Of a stretch of DNA of 64,000 nt, positions 33,902 through 41,601 are shown piece by piece. Made by a program: the position numbers and the translations under genes. Position 1 is the first letter of the stretch; each line of letters begins with the position of its first letter. The notes beneath the pieces were generated by a model. That model did not search any database. It had not been told where the DNA came from and saw only the letters and a program-made list of their open reading frames with translations. Origin of the DNA: Thalassobaculaceae bacterium. GTDB lineage: Bacteria; Pseudomonadota; Alphaproteobacteria; Thalassobaculales; Thalassobaculaceae. The DNA is taken from the NCBI GenBank assembly GCA_029212785.1, contig JARGOG010000020.1:1-64000 (forward strand), given 5' to 3'.

Positions 33902-34275
33902 ACTAGCTCCCTTCCGATTGGTACTCTGCGAGCGATTTTCGAGGGTCTCTGCGTGTTTGGTATTTGGATGTTTATTGGACCCTATCGTTCCCATCCGAGA
34001 TCGCTACCGTAACACTGTCGGAACTGACTGTCGTCCCCGGCGGCCCATTTTCTTGCATTTTCACCTTATGCGCCGGTGGTCGACATAGCCGCCGAAAACC
34101 GGTCGCCTCGGGGTTGATCCGCCCGAAAAAACTATTCCAAAAGCGACACATGGCCACACCCGTTTGGAGGGGCCGAATGCAGGTTTACGTGCCGCTTGGA
34201 ATTTCCCCCGCCTCGTCGCATCCTAGACAACAAGTACGAACGTCCGAGAACGGGCGCGGTTCCGGGAGGACCGAC
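33902..34275. other. 374-base divergent regulatory region (importer operon / paa operon)
   Basis: No gene is supported here. It must hold promoters for both the leftward importer operon and the rightward paa operon. A weak plus-strand promoter candidate is TTGGAA (34178-34183) with CATCCT 17 bases on. No PaaR- or PaaX-like palindrome was recognised. Short frames in this stretch have poor coding character. Confidence 0.5.
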
Positions 34276-35283
34276 ATGTATGCGCAGCAGATCAAGACCG
34301 GCGCGCGCCGATTGAAGTCTCTGGCCGAGATGGAACCGCAGGAACGTGCGTTTCAGGAGCACGTCGATGCCGGCTCCAAGATCGAGCCCAAGGACTGGAT
34401 GCCGGACGGCTACCGCAAGACGCTGATCCGCCAGATTTCGCAGCACGCCCATTCCGAAATCGTCGGCCAGCTACCGGAGGCCAACTGGATCTCCCGGGCG
34501 CCGACGCTGGAGCGCAAGGCGATCCTGCTGGCCAAGGTCCAGGACGAAGCCGGGCACGGGCTGTATCTTTACTGCGCCGCCGAGACCCTGGGCATCAGCC
34601 GCGACCAGATGCTGGAGCAATTGCACAACGGCCAGGCCAAGTATTCGTCCATCTTCAACTACCCGACCCTGACCTGGGCCGATGTCGGCATGATCGGCTG
34701 GCTGGTCGACGGGGCGGCGATCATGAACCAGGTGCCGCTGCAGCGCTGCTCCTACGGTCCGTACAGCCGGGCGATGGTCCGGGTCTGCAAGGAGGAGAGC
34801 TTCCACCAGCGCCAGGGCTACGACAGCCTGATCAAGCTCTGCCGCCATGGCACGGCCGCGCAGAAGGAGATGGCCCAGGACGCGCTGAACCGGTGGTGGT
34901 GGCCGGCCCTGATGATGTTCGGCCCGCCGGACGGGGAATCCGTGCACTCCGCCCAGTCGATGGCGTGGAAGATCAAGCAGAACACCAATGACGAGCTGCG
35001 TCAGAAATTCGTCGATCAGACCGTTCCCCAGGCCGACTATCTGGGCCTTGAGGTTCCCGACCCCGACCTCCGATGGAACGACGCCAGGGGCAGCTACGAT
35101 TTCGGCGAGATCGACTGGGAGGAGTTCCACCGAGTGCTCGGGGGTGACGGCCCCTGCAACCGCCAGCGCCTGGAGGACCGGGTGCGGGCCTGGGAGGATG
35201 GCGCGTGGTTCCGAGACGGCTTGATGGCCCATGCCAACAAGAAGGCCGACCAGAAATCACTGGGGCGTGCCGACGCCGCCTGA
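34276..35283 (+). CDS. paaA: phenylacetyl-CoA 1,2-epoxidase, catalytic subunit PaaA
   Basis: 335 residues from ATG 34276 (GGGAGGA upstream). A ferritin-like di-iron oxygenase subunit with the metal motifs [17 protein letters not shown] and [11 protein letters not shown] (two ExxH pairs). It is the catalytic part of the PaaABCE complex that converts phenylacetyl-CoA to its ring 1,2-epoxide, the first committed step of the aerobic hybrid phenylacetate route. The order paaABCDE follows, with overlapping starts. Confidence 0.97.
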   Translation: MYAQQIKTGARRLKSLAEMEPQERAFQEHVDAGSKIEPKDWMPDGYRKTLIRQISQHAHSEIVGQLPEANWISRAPTLERKAILLAKVQDEAGHGLYLYCAAETLGISRDQMLEQLHNGQAKYSSIFNYPTLTWADVGMIGWLVDGAAIMNQVPLQRCSYGPYSRAMVRVCKEESFHQRQGYDSLIKLCRHGTAAQKEMAQDALNRWWWPALMMFGPPDGESVHSAQSMAWKIKQNTNDELRQKFVDQTVPQADYLGLEVPDPDLRWNDARGSYDFGEIDWEEFHRVLGGDGPCNRQRLEDRVRAWEDGAWFRDGLMAHANKKADQKSLGRADAA

Positions 35284-35294
35284 CGGGAGAGCGC

Positions 35295-35579
35295 ATGATG
35301 AGTGAATGGCCGCTCTGGGAGATCTTCATCCGGGGCCAGCACGGCGGCTCGCACCGTCATGTCGGCAGCCTTCACGCTCCCGATGCCGAGAAGGCGATCC
35401 TGAATGCCCGCGACGTCTACACCCGACGCAACGAAGGGGTGAGCATCTGGGCGGTGCGCGCCGGCGACATCACCGCCAGCGCTCCAGGCGACAAGGGGCC
35501 GCTGTTCGAACCGTCGAACAGCAAGGTTTACCGTCACCCCACCTTCTTCGACATTCCCGACGACGTAGGCGCCATGTGA
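35295..35579 (+). CDS. paaB: phenylacetyl-CoA epoxidase subunit PaaB
   Basis: 94 residues from ATG 35295 (or 35298), with GGGAG a few bases upstream. Small PaaB family: WPLWEIFIRGQHGGSHRHVGSLHAPDAEKA at the start and RRNEGVSIWAVRAGDI in the middle. PaaB bridges and stabilises the PaaAC core. The stop overlaps the paaC start (TGATG), which favours coupled translation. Confidence 0.96.
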   Translation: MMSEWPLWEIFIRGQHGGSHRHVGSLHAPDAEKAILNARDVYTRRNEGVSIWAVRAGDITASAPGDKGPLFEPSNSKVYRHPTFFDIPDDVGAM

Positions 35580-36364
35580 TGGACGCCCCTCCCCACGCCA
35601 ACCGGACCCACTCCAATGACGCGCTGTTCGCCTACACGCTTCGGCTCGGCGACAACTGCCTGGTCCTCGCCCAGCGTCTGAGTGCGTGGGTCGGCCACGC
35701 GCCGGCGCTGGAGGAGGACATCGCCGTCGCCAATGTCGCGCTGGATATGGTTGGCCAAGCCCAGCTCTGGCTGGCGCTCGCCGCCGACCTCGAAGGCCAG
35801 GGGCGCAATGCCGACGATCTCGCCTACGGCCGCGACGCCGGCGCCTTCCGCAATCTTCTGCTGGTCGAGCAGCCGAACGGTGACTACGCCAAGACCCTGA
35901 TGCGCCAGTTCCTGTTCGATGCCTGGCATCACCCGATGCTGGTGGCCCTCGCCGCGAGCAGCGAGACGCGCATAGCCGAGATCGCCGCCAAGGCGGCCAA
36001 GGAGGCGGCCTATCACCTGACGCGCAGCCGCGACCTGGTCGTCAGTCTCGGCGACGGCACCGGCGAAAGTCACGACCGCATGCAAGCCGCCCTGGCCACG
36101 CTCTGGCCCTATACCGGCGAAATGGTGCTGGCCGATCCGGTCGACGAGGCGCTGGCCGTCACCGGCGCCGCCCCCGATCTGGCCACCCTCGCAGCAATCT
36201 GGTCGGACGCCGTCGGCGCGACGCTGACCGAGGCGACGCTGGTGCGTCCGGCCGACGGATATGCCCAACGGGGCGGCAAGCAGGGTGTCCACAGCGAGCA
36301 TCTCGGCTACATGCTCGCCGAAATGCAGTTCGTGCAGCGCGCCTATCCAGGCGGCACGTGGTGA
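35579..36364 (+). CDS. paaC: phenylacetyl-CoA epoxidase structural subunit PaaC
   Basis: 261 residues from ATG 35579, sharing a base with the paaB stop. A ferritin-like helical protein related to PaaA (LDMVGQAQLWLALAADLEG, KEAAYHLTRSRDLVVSLGDGT) that serves as the structural partner in the PaaAC heterodimer. It is tightly coupled to the following paaD, which begins inside its last codons. Confidence 0.96.
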   Translation: MDAPPHANRTHSNDALFAYTLRLGDNCLVLAQRLSAWVGHAPALEEDIAVANVALDMVGQAQLWLALAADLEGQGRNADDLAYGRDAGAFRNLLLVEQPNGDYAKTLMRQFLFDAWHHPMLVALAASSETRIAEIAAKAAKEAAYHLTRSRDLVVSLGDGTGESHDRMQAALATLWPYTGEMVLADPVDEALAVTGAAPDLATLAAIWSDAVGATLTEATLVRPADGYAQRGGKQGVHSEHLGYMLAEMQFVQRAYPGGTW

Positions 36365-36834
36365 AGCCGGCGATGGTGGTGACCGGCGCCCTCCCTTCGA
36401 CCGAAACCGTCTGGACCTGGCTCGCCGACGTGCCGGATCCGGAGATCCCCGTCCTCAGCCTCGTCGATCTCGGCGTGATCCGCGACGTCGTCTGGCACGG
36501 CGACACGCTGGCGGTGACGCTGACGCCGACCTATTCGGGCTGTCCGGCAACCGGCGTGATCCAGTTCGAGGTGGAGCAGGCCCTGCGCCGGCATGGGATC
36601 GACCGTCTGGAGCTGAAGCGCCAGCTCTCGCCGCCCTGGACCACCGACTGGATCACGCCGCGCGGCCGGGCGGCGCTGAAAGCCTACGGCATCGCGCCGC
36701 CGGGCAGCACGGCGTGCCCGCGCTGCGGCTCGAAGACCATCACCGAGATCAGCCGCTTCGGTTCCACACCGTGCAAGGCGCAGTACCGCTGCGGCGACTG
36801 CCTGGAGCCGTTCGATCTGTTCAAGTGCCACTGA
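36358..36834 (+). CDS. paaD: PaaD, maturation factor for the phenylacetyl-CoA epoxidase
   Basis: Up to 158 residues. The start is uncertain between GTG 36358, GTG 36361 and ATG 36373, all overlapping or close to the end of paaC. The N-terminal part is a MIP18/DUF59 domain (DPEIPVLSLVDLGVIRDV, TYSGCPATGVI with the conserved Cys). The C-terminal zinc-ribbon-like region has CPRCGS and CGDCLEPFDLFKC. PaaD is needed for assembly of the iron-containing oxygenase. Confidence 0.95.
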   Translation: MVKPAMVVTGALPSTETVWTWLADVPDPEIPVLSLVDLGVIRDVVWHGDTLAVTLTPTYSGCPATGVIQFEVEQALRRHGIDRLELKRQLSPPWTTDWITPRGRAALKAYGIAPPGSTACPRCGSKTITEISRFGSTPCKAQYRCGDCLEPFDLFKCH

Positions 36835-37913
36835 TGGCGCGCTTCTATCCCCTGACGGTGACCGACATTCGGCGCGAGACCCGCGACGCCGTCGTCCTGA
36901 CCCTGGCGCCGCGGCCCGAACACCGGGACGCCTTCGCCTTCACCCAAGGCCAGTACCTGACCTTCCGCCGCAGCTTCGAGGGAGAGGAGATCCGTCGGTC
37001 CTATTCCATCTGCGTCGCACGCGGAGCGGATGCCCTTCAGGTCGGCATCAAGAAGGTCGATGGCGGGTGGTTCTCGACCTGGGCCAATGACGAACTCACG
37101 GTCGGCGCCGAGCTCGAGGCGATGGCACCGATGGGCACCTTCCACGGCCCGATCGAACCGGATCGGGCGAAACGCTACCTCTGCTTCGCCGGCGGCAGCG
37201 GCATCACCCCGGTTCTCGGCATTCTCCGCACGGTCCTGGCGGAGGAACCGCAGTCGAGCGTCACGCTCGTCTATGGCAACCGATCCTCCAACACGATCAT
37301 GTTCCGCGAGGGTCTGGAGGATCTGAAGAACCGGCATCTCGATCGGCTAAGCATCGTCCATGTGCTGGAAAGCGACGCCCAGGAGATCGATCTATTCGCC
37401 GGCCGCATCGACGGTGCGAAATGCGCCGCGCTGTTCAAGCACTGGATCGATGTGGGCCGGGCGGATCAGGCCTTCATCTGCGGGCCGGAGCCGATGATGC
37501 TGGCGGTCGCCGCCGCCCTCAAGTCCCACGGCATGGCCGGGGATCGCATCAAGTTCGAGCTGTTCGCCAGCGCCAGGCCGGGCCGTGCCCGCCGCCGGGA
37601 GGCCACGGCCCGCAACGCCGACAAGCAGGAAGCGATCTGCCGCGCGACGATCCTGCTGGACGGCCAGAAACGGGTCATCGAGATGCCGAAGCACGGCATG
37701 TCGGTGCTGGATGCCGGCCTTGGTGCGGATCTTGACATCCCCTATGCCTGCAAGGCCGGGGTGTGCTCGACCTGCCGGGCGATGATCGTCGAGGGCGAGG
37801 CGGAGATGGAGGCGAATTTCGCGCTTGAGGATTATGAGGTTCGGCGCGGCTATGTGCTGACCTGCCAGTGCTACCCACTGACCGATACGATCACAGTGGA
37901 TTACGGCCAGTGA
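36834..37913 (+). CDS. paaE: phenylacetyl-CoA epoxidase reductase PaaE
   Basis: 359 residues from ATG 36834, sharing a base with the paaD stop. Order: FAD-binding ferredoxin-reductase domain (RRSYSICV near 60), NADPH-binding domain (FAGGSGITPVLGIL near 118, CGPEPMM near 218) and a C-terminal plant-type 2Fe-2S ferredoxin with CKAGVCSTC and a final Cys in LTCQCYP. It passes electrons from NADPH to the di-iron site of PaaA. The stop overlaps the GTG start of the next gene. Confidence 0.97.
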   Translation: MARFYPLTVTDIRRETRDAVVLTLAPRPEHRDAFAFTQGQYLTFRRSFEGEEIRRSYSICVARGADALQVGIKKVDGGWFSTWANDELTVGAELEAMAPMGTFHGPIEPDRAKRYLCFAGGSGITPVLGILRTVLAEEPQSSVTLVYGNRSSNTIMFREGLEDLKNRHLDRLSIVHVLESDAQEIDLFAGRIDGAKCAALFKHWIDVGRADQAFICGPEPMMLAVAAALKSHGMAGDRIKFELFASARPGRARRREATARNADKQEAICRATILLDGQKRVIEMPKHGMSVLDAGLGADLDIPYACKAGVCSTCRAMIVEGEAEMEANFALEDYEVRRGYVLTCQCYPLTDTITVDYGQ

Positions 37914-38668
37914 GCGACGCCGCCGCCCTCGACGACTATCTCGCCCAGGGCGGCAAGCTCACCGCACCGGAAAACGCCGCCCCGCGCTACCGTGGCGAGC
38001 TGATGCGGCTGATGGCGGCCTTCGTCGATTCCGAAATGGCGGGTGCCGCCGGTTTCGCCGACGGCATCAACGCCGCCCCCGGTCTCGGCGGGCGGGTCGC
38101 CGCCGCGCGGATCGTGCAGGAGAAGTTCGAACATGCCGCTCGGGTATTGAAGATCATGGGCGAGTTCGGCGCCGACACCGCCCGCTACGCCACACACCAG
38201 CCCTGGGCGGCGCGGCTGGGCCGGGATGCGGATATCGGCACGGTGCGGCGCCCGGGCGACATGCGGCTCAACGTCTTCCACTACCCGCTGGAAGGTTGGG
38301 TCGACGCGGTGATGATGAATGTGCTGATGGGACGGGCGACGGTGATCCAGCTTCAGGAGTTTACCGCACTGTCCTACCAACCGCTCGCCGACGCCTTCCG
38401 CGCAATCCTGCCGCGGGAGGCCCGGCATGCCCAGCTTGGCGAGGTCGGGCTGGGTTCAATATGCGCCGAACCCGGCGGCCGCGGCCAAGCCCAGGCCGCG
38501 GCCGGATACTGGATGCCTCGGGTCGCCGCCAGCTTCGGCACGCCGCACTCGGCCCGGTTCGACACACTCAACCGCTTCGGACTGCGCCACGAAACCAACG
38601 AAACCCTTCTGACGCGCTGGCGCACGGCCGTCTCAGCCATTCTGGCCGCCAACGGCCTCACCGCCTGA
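37910..38668 (+). CDS. PaaA/PaaC-family ferritin-like protein of the paa operon
   Basis: 252 residues from GTG 37910 (GTGA overlap with the paaE stop). It belongs to the phenylacetic-acid catabolic (PF05138-like) helical family. An ExxH motif is seen in PREARHAQLGEVG, while the first metal helix reads QEKFEHAARVL, not a clean ExxH. It shares the tight coupling of the epoxidase genes but has no counterpart in the E. coli paaABCDE set. It could be an accessory oxygenase for a related CoA thioester or a non-catalytic partner. The family is clear but the role is not. Confidence 0.8.
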   Translation: MSDAAALDDYLAQGGKLTAPENAAPRYRGELMRLMAAFVDSEMAGAAGFADGINAAPGLGGRVAAARIVQEKFEHAARVLKIMGEFGADTARYATHQPWAARLGRDADIGTVRRPGDMRLNVFHYPLEGWVDAVMMNVLMGRATVIQLQEFTALSYQPLADAFRAILPREARHAQLGEVGLGSICAEPGGRGQAQAAAGYWMPRVAASFGTPHSARFDTLNRFGLRHETNETLLTRWRTAVSAILAANGLTA

Positions 38669-38687
38669 CCCTCGCACGGAGCGTTCC

Positions 38688-39311
38688 ATGGCCCAGGTCT
38701 ACTCCTTCGACGGCGTCGTGCCGGTGATCGATCCCAGCGCCTTCGTCCATCCGACGGCGGTCCTGATCGGCGATGTCATCGTCGGCGCAGGCTGCTACGT
38801 CGGCCCCGGCGCCGTGCTGCGCGGGGATTTCGGGCGCATCGTCATGGAAGACGACAGCAACCTGCAGGAGACCTGCGTCGTCCACAGCTTCCCCGATGCC
38901 GAAGTGGTGATCGAAAGCTACGGCCATATCGGCCACGGCGCGATCCTGCATGGCTGCCGGATCGGCCGGAATGTGCTGGTCGGCATGAACGCGGTGGTGA
39001 TGGACGGGGCGGAGATCGGCGAGAACTCAATCGTCGCCGCCCTTGCCTTCGTGAAGGCGAACGACCGGATCCCGGCGAACAGCCTCGCGGTCGGATCGCC
39101 GGCGCGGGTCGTGCGCGAACTGGACGAGAAGCAGATCGCCTGGAAGCGCGCCGGCACCGACGTCTACCGCCAGCTTGCCGCCGAGGCGCATGAGAAGCTG
39201 GTCGCCTGCGATCCCCTGGATGCGGTCGAGGCTGACCGGCGCCGGGTCCGCGCGCCGAAACACGATCCGCTCTATCTGGAACGCATGAAACTGGCGACGA
39301 AGGCAGGATGA
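38688..39311 (+). CDS. paaY: PaaY, gamma-carbonic-anhydrase-like thioesterase
   Basis: 207 residues from ATG 38688 (GGAG upstream). A left-handed beta-helix with hexapeptide repeats (VLIGDVIVGAGCYVGPGAVLRGD, then GHIGHGAILHGCRIGRNVLVGMN) and the zinc-site histidines of the gamma-CA/PaaY group (VVHSF, GHIGHGA). PaaY is reported to hydrolyse dead-end CoA thioesters formed in phenylacetate breakdown. It is the last gene of the operon here. paaG, paaZ, paaH, paaJ and paaK are not in the window. Confidence 0.93.
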   Translation: MAQVYSFDGVVPVIDPSAFVHPTAVLIGDVIVGAGCYVGPGAVLRGDFGRIVMEDDSNLQETCVVHSFPDAEVVIESYGHIGHGAILHGCRIGRNVLVGMNAVVMDGAEIGENSIVAALAFVKANDRIPANSLAVGSPARVVRELDEKQIAWKRAGTDVYRQLAAEAHEKLVACDPLDAVEADRRRVRAPKHDPLYLERMKLATKAG

Positions 39312-39332
39312 CACCGGCGGAACCGACGGGCG

Positions 39333-40490
39333 TTACTGGGTCTTGGTCAGCTCGACCAGGTCGCTCCACAGATCGACAAGGGTCTCCGGGACGAACTGTC
39401 CCCGCTCCATGAACTTCTGATACTGCTCGATACAGCTGTCCAGGATCGAGATCGTGCCGCCCAGGAACCAGAACAGATCCTCGGCGATGGCGAAAAACTG
39501 CCGGAATTCGGTCGGATTCTCACCTTTCACGAAGAAATCGTCATAGACCTTGTGGTAGCGGCCCATGACCGAGTTCAGGTCACTGCGATGCTCCTTGATC
39601 CGGGTCAGCGGCACCTGCCAGTCGGTCGACACACTGCCGTTGTAGATCTTCATCGTCCGGTCCTTATGCAGGCGGACCAGGAACTCCATCATCTTCGTCA
39701 ATTCGGTCTGCATGTTGGAGATCTTGTAGTCGTAATAGACGATCCCCTTCCAAGAGTAGTACAGCGCGCCGGCATCCGTGGTCTCGATGCGCATCGCCAT
39801 GGTCAGCGGCTTCAGCAGCTCGACATCCACCGCCTCCCACATCTTCTCCACCAGACGCAGCGTGTGCACCTCCAGGTCCTCGTCCTTGGCGGCGCCGGAG
39901 AACGCGATGCGGGCCAGCGGTCGGAACTTGGAAATGATGCTGTTCTTGATGTCCTGCCATTCCTCGAGCGGGATCTGCAGATAGACCTCGTCGATCTCCA
40001 ACTCGTTGATCTCGAACTTGTCGCGAATCAGGAACGGATCGAGAGAGGGCAGCGTATCGAACATCCGCAGGATCTCGATGTCGTGCTCGCGCACCTCTTC
40101 CGGCTGAGAGCCGAGGAAATGGTCGTCGAGCTTACGCTCGAAATTCGCCTCGCCGACATAGACCGACTTGCCGCCCACCCGACCCATGACCTGGGGAACA
40201 TATTCGTCGGAATACGGAAAATGGACCTTGGTCGCCAACTGATGGGGGCGCATCAGCGCCTTCATATGCGACGGCACCACCTCCTTGGAGACGATGCAGG
40301 TATTCATGGCGTCGGTGTAGAACAGCGGACGGAAGATCCGGCCTTCCTGGTTCGCGATCTTCGTCAAACGAAAACAGTTGAACACGCGGGTGTTGATGCG
40401 CGGCTGGCGGCCGGCGCCCGATTTCTGCACACGCAATGTGCGGCCTCGGGCCACCATCCGGTCCAGCAGTTCCTTGTTTCGATCGTTCAT
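39333..40490 (-). CDS. unrecognised conserved-looking soluble protein
   Basis: 385 residues from ATG 40490. The protein is rich in charged and aromatic residues and has no membrane span or signal peptide. Notable segments are FYTDAMNTCIVSKEVVP near 75, FPYSDEYVPQVMGRVGGKSVYVGEANFERKLDDHF near 110 and a helical C-terminal third. No family motif is recognised. A consensus -10 box, TATAAT, lies at 40535-40540 on the minus strand, about 45 bases upstream, but without a good -35. It is convergent with paaY (21-base gap) and stands alone. The balanced composition and strong codon bias make it a real gene. Confidence 0.8.
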   Translation of the reverse strand: MNDRNKELLDRMVARGRTLRVQKSGAGRQPRINTRVFNCFRLTKIANQEGRIFRPLFYTDAMNTCIVSKEVVPSHMKALMRPHQLATKVHFPYSDEYVPQVMGRVGGKSVYVGEANFERKLDDHFLGSQPEEVREHDIEILRMFDTLPSLDPFLIRDKFEINELEIDEVYLQIPLEEWQDIKNSIISKFRPLARIAFSGAAKDEDLEVHTLRLVEKMWEAVDVELLKPLTMAMRIETTDAGALYYSWKGIVYYDYKISNMQTELTKMMEFLVRLHKDRTMKIYNGSVSTDWQVPLTRIKEHRSDLNSVMGRYHKVYDDFFVKGENPTEFRQFFAIAEDLFWFLGGTISILDSCIEQYQKFMERGQFVPETLVDLWSDLVELTKTQ

Positions 40491-40692
40491 CAGCGGGCAT
40501 TGCCTGTAACTTCGGCCGATGGCCACACGCTGGAATTATAGATCGATCCCACCATTACCCCCACGACGTTTGAGCGTACACTTTAGTCGCTCTAAAGGGA
40601 TTTCGTAAACATTTCGAAAATGCGTCTCGAATTGAAAAAATCTCGATACCGAAACCAACGTGACGCTCCAATTTGCGGCGCACTCACGCGGA

Positions 40693-41601
40693 TCACGATG
40701 CGGCGCTGCATTCCAACCACGCCTCGAGTGCCGCCGCGAACGGCGCCAGGCTCTTATATCCGCGCATTTCATCCGGCATTGTCCGCAGCGAACCCAGCAT
40801 CGCGGCGGCCAGGTCGGGCCGATCCGCGATAACCGCGATCGGATCGACCACGGTCTTGATTCCGAAGACCAGCACGCCGGTCTTCGGCAACCGCCGGAAG
40901 GTTTGACGCTCGATTCGGATATGGACGCGCTTGGCGATCAGCTCCGGGGTGATCGAGGGGTCGACCGTCTTTCGACCGTGACCGGCCGGCTGGAACAGCG
41001 CCGGATCATCCAGAATCGACCAATTCAACCGCATATAGAGCTGCCCCTCCTCGATCCCGGCGAAAAACCGCTCCACAGGTCTGTTCAGGCGCGCATTGAA
41101 GCCGGGAACCGGGTCGTGGATCGCGGCCATCGGTCGACCGATCTTGTCCGCCAGCCGCCAGCGCGCCGGAAAACAGAGCGACGCCGCGATCAGCCGATGC
41201 CCGTCCTCGCCCGGCTGCATCAGGCAGAGATCCTCCTGCACCAGGCGGCCGGCCAGATCCAGCGGTGCTTCGGAGAAAGCGGCCCGGTCCAGCCGCTCCC
41301 CGTTCCACAGCGTTCGGACGGCCTCTCCATCCACAACCGCGATATCCGGGTGCCGCCGCACGACATGCGCCAGCACGACGTCGAGACATTCCTGCTGAGC
41401 CGGGCGACTCTCCGGCAGGGCGGCGAACACCTCTCCATGGCGCCCGGCGAGCAACCGTGCCTTCTCTGCCATATGGGCGGCGAAGTGCCGATCGACATCG
41501 ATCCAGTCCGCCATCGCGATCTGCCGAATGCCGAGCGTCAGTTGGAACCGCCCTTTCTCATAGGGCGCGAAACGCGGCGATGTCGTCGTTGACGTGGTCA
41601 C
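40693..41601 (-). CDS. DUF3445 protein (heme-dependent oxidative N-demethylase family)
   Basis: 302 residues from GTG 41601, which overlaps the upstream stop (GTGA). It fits the DUF3445/HODM pattern: YEKGRFQLTLGIRQIAMADWIDVDRHF at the start, PVPGFNARLNRPVERFFAGI in the middle and LYMRLNWSILDDPALF next. Family members bind heme and can demethylate secondary amines using O2. It is translationally coupled to the end of the glycan-donor operon, which is unexpected. It might act on a methylamino group of the glycan or simply share the transcript. Confidence 0.82.
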   Translation of the reverse strand: MTTSTTTSPRFAPYEKGRFQLTLGIRQIAMADWIDVDRHFAAHMAEKARLLAGRHGEVFAALPESRPAQQECLDVVLAHVVRRHPDIAVVDGEAVRTLWNGERLDRAAFSEAPLDLAGRLVQEDLCLMQPGEDGHRLIAASLCFPARWRLADKIGRPMAAIHDPVPGFNARLNRPVERFFAGIEEGQLYMRLNWSILDDPALFQPAGHGRKTVDPSITPELIAKRVHIRIERQTFRRLPKTGVLVFGIKTVVDPIAVIADRPDLAAAMLGSLRTMPDEMRGYKSLAPFAAALEAWLECSAAS

